64,000 bases of DNA from Corynebacterium sp. (GTDB taxonomy: Bacteria > Actinomycetota > Actinomycetes > Mycobacteriales > Mycobacteriaceae). Made by a program: the position numbers and the translations under genes. The DNA is taken from positions 1 through 64,000 of the forward strand of contig JAUMTW010000006.1 in assembly GCA_030531005.1 (NCBI GenBank). Direction: 5' to 3'. Positions within the stretch are counted from its first letter, which is position 1. Each line of letters starts with the position of its first letter. A model generated the notes under the pieces. It saw only the letters and a program-made list of their open reading frames with translations. It did not search any database and was not told the origin of the DNA. Of the stretch, positions 26,604 through 35,746 are shown one piece after another.

Positions 26604-27856
26604 TCTGCCTCATATTCCTTGGGATCAACTTCATTGAGATTGCCCCGCTCCTCCTCCACCACGGTGTGGAGGAGCTTTTCATTATCTGCCTTCGACAGGT
26701 TCAACTCGTGCTCCAGCTCCAGGGAGTTATCCACATAAGTCTCGGGGTGGATATGGATACGGGTGAGCTCACGAATGGTCTCACGACGCTCCTCTTCTCC
26801 CTTGAACAAGCGTGACCAACGGATACGCCAGGCCACGAAGATAATGCCAATAGTCATACCCATGTAGCCCAAGATCGGGAAGATGAACTCGACCAAACTA
26901 GTGAAGCCAACCTGCGCAATGCACCAGCTGATGACCAGAATCACGGCCAAATTCACTGCGGGTGGGGTAGGGACAGCCACGTTCACACGCTTGGAGAAAG
27001 CGTAGACATCACCTAAGGCCGTATTGAAGATCATGATCAGAATCAGGATCGACAAAATAGTGCCTGCATAAGGGTTGATATGGTCGACAACTGCCGCCAT
27101 CGGAACATCAGCATCAATGGCCTCATCAACGTAGATGAACAAGATGACTGTCTCCAAGATCATCAGCAGAGTCAAGATGGCGCCACCGATCATGCCGCCA
27201 ATTGCTACACTGCGCAAGCGGGTGTGCGCGCCACCAATCACCAAGGACATACCAATCGCACAAGAAAGGGTCATGCCTGCCTGGTTCACCGCAGCCCACC
27301 ACCATGGTGTCACTGGGGATGGGGCAGTACGGGCCACCTCATCGGCCTGCTCCATATTGAAGTCAGCAGGAATATTAAAGACGGTCCAGAAAAAGACCAA
27401 AATGACCGCGACAACCATCAAAGGGGTTACCGCGGCAATAATATTCGACACCCGCTCGGTATCCAGGAAACACATGAAATAGACGATGACTGCAAGAATC
27501 GCCGAGCCGAGCGCGCTGGGAACCCCGAAACTTTGCTCCAGGGTGGAGCCGGCACCGGCGAGCATGATCACGCCCATCACCGCCATGGTGACCGAGACCG
27601 AAGCATCCAAAATCCAGGAAATCTTCGGGTGCGCTACATTCTTGAACACGTGACCATGCTCATCAGCGAGGAAGTAGCTACCGATCTGCATGATCACTGC
27701 ACCAGTAATGATGATGACCACACCAGCTACGGCGATATTGGCGAAGCCCAAGGTTCCGAAGGACACGAAATACTGCATCATCTCGCGCCCGGTGGCGAAA
27801 CCGGCTCCTACCAGGAGCCCGACGAATGCCATCGCAATGGACCAACTTTGTCTCAT
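26600..27856 (-). CDS. YkvI-like integral membrane transporter
   Basis: This 418-residue protein has about ten hydrophobic helices and an early signature [10 protein letters not shown] near residue 17, characteristic of YkvI-type proteins. These are distant relatives of amino-acid/sodium symporters whose substrates are uncharacterised. The last ~70 residues form an acidic, helical cytoplasmic tail (E-L-E-H-E-L-N-L-S and so on). The ATG at 27856 follows AAGGAGAAG. It is a single gene converging on prfB. Function unknown beyond transport. Confidence 0.75.
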   Translation of the reverse strand: MRQSWSIAMAFVGLLVGAGFATGREMMQYFVSFGTLGFANIAVAGVVIIITGAVIMQIGSYFLADEHGHVFKNVAHPKISWILDASVSVTMAVMGVIMLAGAGSTLEQSFGVPSALGSAILAVIVYFMCFLDTERVSNIIAAVTPLMVVAVILVFFWTVFNIPADFNMEQADEVARTAPSPVTPWWWAAVNQAGMTLSCAIGMSLVIGGAHTRLRSVAIGGMIGGAILTLLMILETVILFIYVDEAIDADVPMAAVVDHINPYAGTILSILILIMIFNTALGDVYAFSKRVNVAVPTPPAVNLAVILVISWCIAQVGFTSLVEFIFPILGYMGMTIGIIFVAWRIRWSRLFKGEEERRETIRELTRIHIHPETYVDNSLELEHELNLSKADNEKLLHTVVEEERGNLNEVDPKEYEAD

Positions 27857-28074
27857 AAGAGCTTCTCCTTCTACCTTTAAAGTAATAGAAATTATGGCAT
27901 GGGCGATGGCTCTGGTGCAATATGAAGAGACATAGGGATAAAACCCCTGAGCCGCCACCATAAGGAAAACACCGCACTAGGCTGGCGAAGGGAAGAGGAT
28001 CATCAAAAAATGAAAATATACCCCCGACATCCCTTTATAAAGAGACACTGACATTATTTGACTATGGGTTTTTG

Positions 28075-28955
28075 AACTTAGATGCTGCATGATCCCTGTG
28101 ACGTTGTGTTTCAGCCTCACTGGGGAAGTCAGAGGCCAGGTACTCAAAAATATCTCAAGGACATGCACGGCAGGGAGGCTAAAGAATTCGTTGCTACCGA
28201 AGAATCTAGTTCGAGAATTCCCTTGGAGGCTTTGAAGTTGGGATCCTCGAAGCGTGCTTCGTAGAGGAGCAGCGCCACGATCGTTGAAAGTTGAACCTTT
28301 TCGCCAAATTAGATGATTATCAAACTAATGTTGCGCTTGCGGTAGCAACGACAGAGACTCCTGTATCTGGAGGCTTCCTCGTTGGGGACAAGTGGAGTAG
28401 CAATCAAATTCAAAAATCCATATGGATCTGCCAATTTCGCCATCTGGCACCGGATTTATGGCTGAAACCTGCAAGCTTTTGCCGATGATTCCTGCTAAGG
28501 AGGGACCTAAGATATTGGCAGTACAGTTTGCCGAAGTGGTTTGCACCTTCGCACAGCGCGTTCATGGGGGAGGATCAATGCAAAGTCCACATTGTAGCGC
28601 TCAAATTAGTGGCTAATTCTTATGAGGGAGCGGGTATTCGAGGGGTGGGGCTCGAGCCCAGTTCTATATGAAGAAGATGATTTTGCGCGTCTTCAGTAGC
28701 ATTGACCGGAGTAGCGAAGTGTGAATCTGAGGAGACAGGAATTATGTGGACGACACCTTTGGGGTAAGCGGTGGAACTAGGAGTCAGCACCGTACAGCTA
28801 CGAGATTTGGAGTGATCGGGCGGTTCAGTGAGTTCCGCGGCAAGACATATTGGATTTCAGGGCCTACAAAACCTTGAGGAATTGTCCCAATTGGGTAAAT
28901 ACCTTGCGAACGTAATTCCATGATTGCTCTTGGTGTCAAGTGTATACCCTGGCAT
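28075..28955 (-). pseudogene. Decayed fourth acyl-CoA/AMP ligase gene
   Basis: No intact gene is present, but minus-strand fragments in several frames line up in order with the ligases at 8497, 17284 and 30672. At 28955 the N-terminus reads M-P-G-Y-T-L-D-x-x-x-N-H-G. At 28749-28770 is T-A-Y-P-K-G-V-V, matching the T-G-M-P-K-G-V-V core. At 28430-28510 are P-S-L-A-G and P-V-P-D-G-E-I-G. At 28240-28325 is L-I-I-I-stop-F-G-E-K-V, matching L-V-I-T-Q-Y-G-E-K-I with a Gln codon turned into TAA. At 28120-28150 is H-V-L-E-I-F, matching H-V-P-R-D-I-Y. About half the expected 1.7 kb length is missing. It lies downstream of the SGNH hydrolase 2 module in the same orientation. Confidence 0.8.
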
Positions 28956-29218
28956 GTTGCCCTCATGGTGAGAATGATGTGGTAATGCAGTATTTTACTG
29001 CTGGTAATAGCAAAGGTGTGAAGCTTGTTATGCGGTTGTGAGGGTTCTTATCTGAGCTGGATTCGCTGCTACTTAAGGTGTGTGGAAGTAGAGCGAAGAG
29101 CCACTGTATAGCTAGACGGTTCTAGATTAAAGCTTTAATTAGCTTATAAAAAATTCTTTGGGAGAAATTGCTGGAATGTATGGATGGTTTGTCGCAATGA
29201 AGGTAATAAAGCACAGAA

Positions 29219-29244
29219 GGCGGCCATCAACAGTGATGACCGCC
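29219..29244 (-). terminator. Hairpin, possible terminator of the SGNH hydrolase 2 operon
   Basis: GGCGGCCATCA (29219-29229) pairs with 29234-29244 over 10 of 11 positions with a four-base loop. On the minus strand the following bases are only moderately U-rich, so termination is plausible but not certain. Confidence 0.45.
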
Positions 29245-29302
29245 ATGTGATCCGCGCTAAGTGCCTAGTTAATAGTGTTTATCGATAGAGAAACACTGCA
29301 AT

Positions 29303-29395
29303 CGGTGGAAAATGGAGGAAAAACCACCGTGTTAACTACATGAGTCCTACGACAAACTGTATGCCGTGGTGAAAATTGGAAAGAAAAACCACCAC
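29303..29395 (-). repeat. Two near-identical hairpin units downstream of small peptide gene 2
   Basis: CGGTGG...CCACCG (29303-29329) and GTGGTG...CACCAC (29366-29395) have similar A-rich loops (AAAATGGAGGAAAAA and AAAATTGGAAAGAAAAA). They are clearly copies of each other, about 60 bases apart. On the transcribed minus strand their loops are U-rich. They could be transcript-end stabilisers or protein-binding RNA elements. Confidence 0.55.
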
Positions 29396-29408
29396 ATTTG
29401 GGCATGAC

Positions 29409-29543
29409 TTAGAGCGGAAGATTATTCAGAGCGCCGATAATTCCTGGAGTGATGTTATCGACAAAGACCATGAGCTGTTGGGCAAGGGTATTCCACATCT
29501 CGAGTGCGGGATTACCTGCAGGCAAATTAGTAAAGAAAATCAT
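29409..29543 (-). CDS. Small acidic, mostly apolar peptide (44 residues) downstream of SGNH hydrolase 2
   Basis: The ATG at 29543 is preceded by AAAGGA six bases upstream and begins 15 bases after the SGNH hydrolase stop, on the same strand; the stop is at 29409-29411. The product has one Glu and one Asp, no Lys, Arg, His or Cys, a single Trp (E-M-W-N-T-L-A-Q-Q-L), and a Gly/Ile/Leu-rich second half. There is no signal peptide. It parallels the 42-residue gene at 13566 in length, composition, W-x-T-x-L-A-like core and position. PorA/PorH-type leaderless porin peptides are the nearest known analogue by character; the family is otherwise unrecognised. Confidence 0.65.
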   Translation of the reverse strand: MIFFTNLPAGNPALEMWNTLAQQLMVFVDNITPGIIGALNNLPL

Positions 29544-29558
29544 GGGAGGTCCTTTCGT

Positions 29559-30590
29559 TTAAGCGATTTGACGAGCGTACTCGGAGGATAGGGCGTAGAC
29601 ACCGGCATCGGTTAAGTGCAGGGCCAGGTTGTGGCCGCTAGAAGTGGTGTCCAAGATGATGCCGCCGACCCAACGGTCTGCGGGAGCAGTGCATTCGGTG
29701 TGGTCTTTGGAAAACTCGCGTACATCAGCGAAGGTAATGCCATTTCGCTGTGCCGCTTCGGATAGCCATTTTTGGGTGTTGCGCTCGCCCTGGGTATTCT
29801 GTGCCACTGGCACTGCATAGGTCAGGTTCCACACATTGGCAGCACCATTGCCTTGGCCTACGTGGTAGATGCACTGCCAACCGGCTGGAGTATCAGGAGT
29901 AATGGTGTGGTAGCCGAGCAGGCTGATCTTGGCATTTGGTGCGGAGGCTCGCACCTGGGCGATTAAACTATCAATGGCATCCGCGAACAAGTCGCGTTGG
30001 GTTGCCGTACCCTCATCACCTGGGATGCTGGCGCCTTCTTCACCGGTGGGGCGAAGGTAATTGCTATAGATGTCGTTATATCCACCCTGAATTACGACAT
30101 ATCGAGTACTTTCATTCAGTGCGCCATCAGCAACTGCGGCAGCAACCTGGCCCGCCAAGCTATTCTTTTCAAGGGTGTACAAGGTTGCTGCGGGGCAGGC
30201 GTAGTTATTGACTGGTACACCGAGGTTCTTGCCGATTTCATCAGCGGTATTCGGGGTTCCCTGCGCGCAGCCTTGTGGAGTGATGTTGTTATTGAGGGTA
30301 CGCACGATATCGCGTACCTCTTCTCCGGTTACCTGGTTCATAGCTGCATCACCATATGTAGGATTCGCCATGATGGAGTCACCGAATGCCACAAGGTTGT
30401 CGGGCAGAATCTCCCGCTCGATTGGAGTGGGGTTGGTGTAGGTATTGGGGTCTAAGGCCAACTCCCAATTGACATTAGGGACCTCTCTGCCAGGGGAGGA
30501 AAGGAAAGCATTCTGTGCCTGGGCTACCGGGGTAGCAGACAATACGAGGGCAGAGGCTGCCAGAGTCGCACCGAGTGCACGAATCTTCAT
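29559..30590 (-). CDS. Secreted SGNH/GDSL-family hydrolase (paralogue 2)
   Basis: The 343-residue precursor has a Sec signal peptide (M-K-I-R-A, cleavage after A-Q-A near residue 25). The catalytic elements are S72 in FGDSIMANP, N172 in G-G-Y-N-D, and H325 in A-L-H-L-T-D-A-G, again without the usual Asp three residues earlier. Four Cys correspond to those in paralogue 1, for example N-Y-A-C. It is about 50 residues longer than paralogue 1, mostly at the N-terminus. I chose the ATG at 30590 (AAAGAG upstream). It lies 81 bases downstream of ligase 3 on the same strand and is followed by the small peptide gene. Likely an extracellular esterase/lipase feeding the ligase; not proven. Confidence 0.87.
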   Translation of the reverse strand: MKIRALGATLAASALVLSATPVAQAQNAFLSSPGREVPNVNWELALDPNTYTNPTPIEREILPDNLVAFGDSIMANPTYGDAAMNQVTGEEVRDIVRTLNNNITPQGCAQGTPNTADEIGKNLGVPVNNYACPAATLYTLEKNSLAGQVAAAVADGALNESTRYVVIQGGYNDIYSNYLRPTGEEGASIPGDEGTATQRDLFADAIDSLIAQVRASAPNAKISLLGYHTITPDTPAGWQCIYHVGQGNGAANVWNLTYAVPVAQNTQGERNTQKWLSEAAQRNGITFADVREFSKDHTECTAPADRWVGGIILDTTSSGHNLALHLTDAGVYALSSEYARQIA

Positions 30591-30616
30591 ATTGAGCTCT
30601 TTTCTGTTATGGAGGG

Positions 30617-30665
30617 GTGGCGGTCGTACCATGAAATAAGGTGTGGGAACATAGCCGACCGCCAC
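30617..30665 (-). repeat. Long-range inverted repeat in the ligase 3-SGNH 2 gap
   Basis: GTGGCGGTCG (30617-30626) is perfectly complementary to CGACCGCCAC (30656-30665), separated by 29 bases. In the mRNA it would form a 10-bp GC-rich stem between the ligase stop and the hydrolase ribosome site. It could tune the two genes' relative expression. No U-run follows. Confidence 0.5.
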
Positions 30666-30671
30666 GTCTAA

Positions 30672-32369
30672 TTAAGTGGTGTAGTGTTGGTTAGTCTCAT
30701 CCGGCTCTGGTAGATGCCGGGAAATAACTTTGCCAGTTGGCCCACGTGGGAAATCGCGGATGTAGATAATATCCCGCGGGACGTGGGCATCAGAGAGATT
30801 TTCGCGAATACGGTCTCGAATCTCTTCTGGAGTAATTTCAGCCTGGGCGCTTACATAGGCCCGCAGGGCCTGACCCGTCTGGTCATCCTTCACTCCGTGG
30901 ACGAAGGCATCGGTAATACGCTCATCACGCAGCAGTTCATCTTCGATCTCGATGGGGAAGATCTTCTCGCCAAATTGAGTAATGACTAAGTCATCGGCGC
31001 GGCCCAGGATATAGAGCTTGTCGCCCTTGCGGTAGCCGCGATCGCCCATGTAGTAGTAGCCGTTGATCATAGGGACTTCAACGGAAGGATCAGTGTAGCC
31101 CGCAAAAAGATCGAAGCAGGAAACTGCGACAACTCCCTCAGTGCCTTCTGGTACTTCGTTGCCATCCTGGTCGAAGATCTTGACGATGCAGCCTGGGTAG
31201 ACACGACCAGTCAGCTGTGGGTCATCGACGAGTTCCGCAGCACCAGCCACGGCTACAGCCGAAGTCTCGGAACTGCCATACATGGAGCACAGCACAGGGC
31301 CAAACTTGTCATTCGACTGCTGAATCTCATACGGCAGCAGCGGGCTACCAGAGTTGGTGATGACCTTCAGCCCGTCATAGCGCTTGATACCCACTTCATC
31401 CATATATGCGATGACGGTGCGGATGCGGGTAGCTGCGGCAATCCAACAATTGATGTCATATTCCTGGAAATCCTTGATGACCTGCTCGCCAGAGAAGTGA
31501 CGGCGTGTCACAATGCGTGATTGTGCCAGGAAGAGGAAACCCATATAGGCCCAACCATAGGCATGGAAGAGCACAGCGGTAAGCAGTACATTCATATTGC
31601 GTTCTAGCGGTACCGCGGCGGCCACCGAGGCGAAGCCTTGTGGAGAGTTTAGGGAGCGGCGAACCACACCCTTAGGCATACCGGTGGTGCCAGAGGTCAT
31701 CACCACGTGCATACTCTTGGAGGGCTTTTGGGGTAGTTCGCGATCAGCAGGCGCCTGATCAATAATTTCCTGCAAGCTGACGAACGGACGGCTGCCATCC
31801 TGGCGCTGCTCAACTGGTTCGCTTTCCAAGTGGCCGAGGATGACAGTGCGCTGTCGGGCGCGGGAAGTCAGGCGTGGCAAGAATTCCTCATCAATAATGA
31901 GGAGTTTGATGTCGTGATAGTCCAGGTACTCTTCGATCTGGTGGGCCGAGGCATTTCCGTTGATCATGAAAATGTGAAAGCCAGCCATGTGGCGGGCTGT
32001 CAGCGGCAAGATTGCTGCACGGCCATTGAGGGCCATCACCGCGACATTTGCGCCATTATGCAAGCCGCGGGAATCAAGGTCTTGTGCCAGGCGGGTAGCC
32101 TGTTCGAAAAATTCGCCGTAGGTTAACGTGCCATCGTCATCAACAAGGCATTCCTTGTCGGGAACTTGACGCGCGCCGCGCGCCATGATGGTCGCTTCCA
32201 GCCCCCCCCATCGCTTTATATTAGCCAAATCCTTTTTCAATTCGGATCGGCCACCGGATTCAACCATATTGCGCTCACGCATTTTCTTTAAGAAGAAAAT
32301 GAGTTGGCGGAAAACTTCACGGCGAGGAACCGCCTTCTCAACGCGAGTCGAGAGAGTGTAATCTGTCAT
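30672..32369 (-). CDS. Acyl-CoA synthetase / AMP-dependent acyl ligase (paralogue 3)
   Basis: This 565-residue member of the same lineage has M-T-D-Y-T-L at the start, VMTSGTTGMPKGVVRR near 227, YGSSETS near 366, GRADDLVITQFGEKIFP near 457, and a C-terminal lysine in G-P-T-G-K-V-I. The C-terminal motif (P-R-G-P-T-G-K) differs from R-N-P-M-G-K in the other two, so it may prefer a different acyl group. It heads an apparent operon with SGNH hydrolase 2 and the small peptide gene. AAGGGAAAA precedes its ATG. The upstream 97-base gap to the divergent kinase must hold both promoters. Confidence 0.9.
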   Translation of the reverse strand: MTDYTLSTRVEKAVPRREVFRQLIFFLKKMRERNMVESGGRSELKKDLANIKRWGGLEATIMARGARQVPDKECLVDDDGTLTYGEFFEQATRLAQDLDSRGLHNGANVAVMALNGRAAILPLTARHMAGFHIFMINGNASAHQIEEYLDYHDIKLLIIDEEFLPRLTSRARQRTVILGHLESEPVEQRQDGSRPFVSLQEIIDQAPADRELPQKPSKSMHVVMTSGTTGMPKGVVRRSLNSPQGFASVAAAVPLERNMNVLLTAVLFHAYGWAYMGFLFLAQSRIVTRRHFSGEQVIKDFQEYDINCWIAAATRIRTVIAYMDEVGIKRYDGLKVITNSGSPLLPYEIQQSNDKFGPVLCSMYGSSETSAVAVAGAAELVDDPQLTGRVYPGCIVKIFDQDGNEVPEGTEGVVAVSCFDLFAGYTDPSVEVPMINGYYYMGDRGYRKGDKLYILGRADDLVITQFGEKIFPIEIEDELLRDERITDAFVHGVKDDQTGQALRAYVSAQAEITPEEIRDRIRENLSDAHVPRDIIYIRDFPRGPTGKVISRHLPEPDETNQHYTT

Positions 32370-32466
32370 GCAAATTTTCCCTTACGTTACCATCAAAAAT
32401 GACACAAGACAGTATTGATAATGCCGGAAATCTACCTGAATAGCAACACACATGTAGCCTGGAAAC

Positions 32467-33219
32467 ATGGTTGCTCAACACAGAAAAACTGCCACTGGAG
32501 GGGCTGCACAAGCCGAAGCCGCAGGTTTGTACTGGTTGCGTGAAGGTAGTTCCGCTGTCGTAGAGGTGCTCGGCGTAACAGAAAACTCTATAACAACTCG
32601 TTATTATGAGCCGGCCCGCCCCACAGCGGCTATGGCGCGGGAAGCCGGCCGGGAACTCGCGAGTATCCATGCCGCCGGAGCTGCTTCATTTGGATGCCCA
32701 CCAGACGGTTGGGAAGGGCCAAATTTTATTGGCCGCGTTCAGCAGTCATGTGAGCCGAGCCCTTCATGGGCTACATTTTTCGTACAGCAGCGGGTGTTGC
32801 CCTTTCTCGCCGCGGCGCATGATAAAGGCAATCTAAGCGCTGATGAAGTTGCGGTGGTAGAGCAGGCCTGTACCTGCTTGCTTGACGCAGGGAAAGATTT
32901 CCAAGTTCCCCCGGCCCGAATCCACGGAGATTTGTGGGCGGGAAATCTGCTGTATACAGAGCAGGGGCCGAAATTCATTGATCCGGCAGCCCATGGAGGG
33001 CACCCAATGACGGACCTAGCGATGCTAGACCTATTCGGTGTAGCCCATCAAGAGGCGCTGTTTGATGCGTATAGCGAAGAGGTCGGGCTGGAAGGAGATT
33101 GGCGCGCAACCTTGTGTATCCATCAGCTGCATCCGCTCGCGGTTCACGCTCTTACGCATGGACGAGCATATGGGATGGCGCTAGCCCATGAAGCGCGCAA
33201 CGTGTTGCATCTTTTATAA
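32467..33219 (+). CDS. Fructosamine/ketosamine kinase family protein
   Basis: This 250-residue protein has an aminoglycoside-phosphotransferase fold. Visible are the catalytic loop [10 protein letters not shown] and the metal motif [17 protein letters not shown], which are specific to the fructosamine-3-kinase family. These enzymes phosphorylate sugar-modified amines so that the adduct falls off (protein deglycation). The family is usually ~280-290 residues, so the N-terminal lobe is slightly short. It ends by overlapping the stop of nadE (convergent) by six bases. Confidence 0.85.
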   Translation: MVAQHRKTATGGAAQAEAAGLYWLREGSSAVVEVLGVTENSITTRYYEPARPTAAMAREAGRELASIHAAGAASFGCPPDGWEGPNFIGRVQQSCEPSPSWATFFVQQRVLPFLAAAHDKGNLSADEVAVVEQACTCLLDAGKDFQVPPARIHGDLWAGNLLYTEQGPKFIDPAAHGGHPMTDLAMLDLFGVAHQEALFDAYSEEVGLEGDWRATLCIHQLHPLAVHALTHGRAYGMALAHEARNVLHLL

Positions 33220-34044
33220 GCGCCACCAGGTTTCTTGGGGCCCCGGAGGCAATTCGCGCTTATGCTGCCCAATTTTCCATAGATGCAGCAGGCGGTCGGT
33301 GGCGTGGGCATCCGCAAGCTCTTTACCTTCGAGGAAGTCATCGATCTGGGCGTAAGTAATGCCCAAAGCGGCCTCATCGGCAAGGCCGGGAGCGTCCTCT
33401 TCCAGGTCGGCGGTAGGTACTTTTTCCCAAGTGCTGGCAGGCGCGCCGAGATGTGCCAAAAGGGCTGCTCCTTGGCGCTTTGTCAAGCCGAACAGGGGTA
33501 GGAGGTCTGCGCCGCCATCACCGAACTTAGTAAAAAAGCCGGTCACGTTCTCGGCGGCATGGTCAGTTCCAACGACGAGCAGGCCACGCTCGCCTGCGAC
33601 GGCATATTGCGCGGCCATGCGCTGGCGGGCCTTGAGATTGCCCTTATTGAAGTCAGTGAGCTCCTCATCGCCTAATGCTGCAGCAGCTTGGGCAGCTGCG
33701 GCATCGGTGGCCTTTTTGATGTTGATAACTGCGGTGTTGTCAGGCTGGATGAATTGCAGGGCGCGCTGGGCATCGTCTTCATCGGCTTGTAGCCCATAAG
33801 GCAGTCGGAGTGCCCAGAATTCGGCGGAGGTGCCTTGGGCGCGCAGGCGCTCGACCGCCAGCTGCGTGAGGCGGCCTGCAAGGGTCGAGTCTTGGCCTCC
33901 AGAGATTCCCAGGACGAAGCCTTCGGCGTGGGCGGCTTGCATATAGTCCATGAGGAACTGAATGCGGCGCTCGATCTCGGTGGCGGGGTCGATGCTTGGT
34001 TGGGCTGCTACGGCGGCGATGATGTCTGCTTGTTCAGGGCTCAT
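33214..34044 (-). CDS. nadE: NH3-dependent NAD+ synthetase
   Basis: This 276-residue enzyme converts deamido-NAD+ to NAD+ with ATP and ammonia. The P-loop pyrophosphatase motif [10 protein letters not shown] lies near residue 45. [27 protein letters not shown] is split here into the NAD-binding elements V-G-T-D-H-A-A-E-N and F-T-K-F-G-D-G-G. There is no glutaminase domain. With pncB at 56690 it covers the nicotinate salvage route to NAD. Confidence 0.93.
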   Translation of the reverse strand: MSPEQADIIAAVAAQPSIDPATEIERRIQFLMDYMQAAHAEGFVLGISGGQDSTLAGRLTQLAVERLRAQGTSAEFWALRLPYGLQADEDDAQRALQFIQPDNTAVINIKKATDAAAAQAAAALGDEELTDFNKGNLKARQRMAAQYAVAGERGLLVVGTDHAAENVTGFFTKFGDGGADLLPLFGLTKRQGAALLAHLGAPASTWEKVPTADLEEDAPGLADEAALGITYAQIDDFLEGKELADAHATDRLLHLWKIGQHKRELPPGPQETWWRL

Positions 34045-34201
34045 GGGGCATATTCTAATACGCTACTGGCCCTTACTTTGGCTAGTAGGAGGGTGGGTTG
34101 GGCGAAAAAATGTGGATAACCTTTGCTTACTGTAGGTGGTTATCCACAGATCCGAAAGGCGCCATTCGACGTATCTGACCTGCGGTATTAGGGTGAAAAC
34201 T

Positions 34202-35356
34202 ATGGATATTAAAGCCGCATTTGAAGCGTTCGCGACCCAAGGAATTGACGTCGCCGAATACTTCTATCGGCATGTTTCCACCCCACAAAAACAGCGTGAC
34301 TGGGCCCATGTCTTCGGCGAATCAAAGGCGAAGGTACGCCAATTGGCTGCGATGTCACGTCGTTTCTTCGCGAAAGATCCAGTGCGTGCCCAGGCAGTTG
34401 CCCGTGCCCGCGAAAACAAGCTCTCGTTAGCAACTCTGATGGTGATTTCTACCGGAGTAAGTCACCTCAATAAGCAGGCTGCCAAGACTGAACCTGAGCT
34501 TTTGCTTGAATTGGTGGATTTCGCCCGAGATAAAGATGTCGACCTCATCAAGACGCATGTGAGGGCGCGGGTTAAGCAACTTAATGGTGGCAAAAAGGAG
34601 CCGTGGCGGCGCTGGGTGCGCTGCTCCAAGCACCCAGATGCCAATGGGATGCGCTACATAATGGCCAAACTTGATGATGCCACGGTTGCGAGCATTCAGA
34701 ATGCTTTGGAGTTCCAAGCCCGCAAACTGCGCACCCACAATCAGCAGCTCTCGCATCAACAGGCCATGGCTGATGTATTTGCCTCCCAGATGCTTACGGG
34801 TGGGGTAGGTGCGAGTGAACAGAAGCGTGAGGGGCTGATTTTGTTACCCGCTGATGGGATGCGTCACATCGGCGATGGCCTGCTTGCTACCACCGATGGG
34901 GCACAGATTCCGGTGGCTGAATTGGCTTCCCAGTTGCTGGCCGATTTCGGGTACGCAATTGTTTATGACGAACAATGCGAGCCGGTGGATCTATTTCGCA
35001 CGCGTCGTCTTGCCAATACTAAACAGCGGTTGATGCTGGCTGCAGACCAATTATTATGCGTGGATCCCACTTGCGAGCGCCCTGCAATCAGCTGCCAAGC
35101 CCATCATTTGGAGGCGTGGCAGCAAGGTGGGGAGACGAATTTGGTGAATCTGGTAGCTGCCTGTGCAACGCATAATGCACTCAATGATGACAATAAGCAG
35201 TGCAAACGAAATGGCTACTATGCGCGGGATCCGGTCACTGGTAGGGCTGGATATATGGGGCCTGAGGAGGAAGAATTGGAATTTAATGAATTTCCAGTGG
35301 CTTTAAAATCGGGCAGAATGTGGGCGGTGCAGCACTTCGCTGCAGCGAGAGTTTGA
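34202..35356 (+). CDS. DUF222-type protein with C-terminal HNH nuclease domain
   Basis: This 384-residue protein has a helical N-terminal region (about 1-280) of the actinobacterial DUF222/13E12 type. An HNH module follows near residues 300-345: a Cys pair (L-C-V-D-P-T-C), then C-Q-A-H-H-L-E-A-W-Q, N-L-V and C-A-T-H-N. Such genes are multicopy in actinobacteria and often mobile; their role is not established. I chose the ATG at 34202 after AGGGTGAAAA; an in-frame start at 34136 lacks a ribosome site. No terminal repeats flank it, so there is no direct sign of an insertion element. Confidence 0.8.
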   Translation: MDIKAAFEAFATQGIDVAEYFYRHVSTPQKQRDWAHVFGESKAKVRQLAAMSRRFFAKDPVRAQAVARARENKLSLATLMVISTGVSHLNKQAAKTEPELLLELVDFARDKDVDLIKTHVRARVKQLNGGKKEPWRRWVRCSKHPDANGMRYIMAKLDDATVASIQNALEFQARKLRTHNQQLSHQQAMADVFASQMLTGGVGASEQKREGLILLPADGMRHIGDGLLATTDGAQIPVAELASQLLADFGYAIVYDEQCEPVDLFRTRRLANTKQRLMLAADQLLCVDPTCERPAISCQAHHLEAWQQGGETNLVNLVAACATHNALNDDNKQCKRNGYYARDPVTGRAGYMGPEEEELEFNEFPVALKSGRMWAVQHFAAARV

Positions 35357-35472
35357 TGTGCGTGTCGAAGTCGTATACACTGTTTCATCGTGTCATAGTC
35401 GACTGTCATTAGATTGGTGGTCGTCGAAGTGAAGAGCTACTTCGTGGCTCGCGCAGCAGAAAGGAGCGCCCG

Positions 35473-35595
35473 ATGAAGGTTCGCAAGTCCCTTCGGTCGC
35501 TGAAGAATAAGCCGGGCGCTCAGGTTGTGCGTCGTCGCGGCAAGGTTTATGTGATCAATAAGAAGGATCCCCGTTTCAAGGCTCGTCAGGGCTAA
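35473..35595 (+). CDS. rpmJ: 50S ribosomal protein L36 (zinc-independent form)
   Basis: This 40-residue basic protein begins [11 protein letters not shown] and ends R-F-K-A-R-Q-G, the standard corynebacterial L36. It has no Cys or zinc-ribbon, so it is the C-minus paralogue usually induced on zinc limitation in actinobacteria. AAGGAG precedes the ATG at 35473 and a terminator follows 16 bases after the stop. Confidence 0.95.
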   Translation: MKVRKSLRSLKNKPGAQVVRRRGKVYVINKKDPRFKARQG

Positions 35596-35610
35596 TTTGA
35601 GACAATGAAG

Positions 35611-35646
35611 AGCGTGTAGCACCAATTTGGTGTTGCACGCTTTTTC
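35611..35646 (+). terminator. Intrinsic terminator after rpmJ
   Basis: A 13-bp stem (35611-35623 with 35629-35641, two wobbles) with loop AATTT is followed by a run of T. Confidence 0.88.
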
Positions 35647-35746
35647 TTTGTTTTATGCACGCCAATTGTTAATTGGATCACATACAATTTTGTCCACCTG
35701 GGGAAACGTGGGACCTAAATGCTCTTCATGAGAATGAAATGACCAA

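Larger units (their letters stand above)
28956..29408. other. Gene-free interval with several hairpins
   Basis: No coding region is supported on either strand. It contains an AT-rich palindrome ATTAAAGCTTTAAT (29126-29139), a GC-rich hairpin at 29219-29244 and a repeated hairpin pair at 29303-29395, all downstream of the small peptide gene on the minus strand. Confidence 0.55.
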
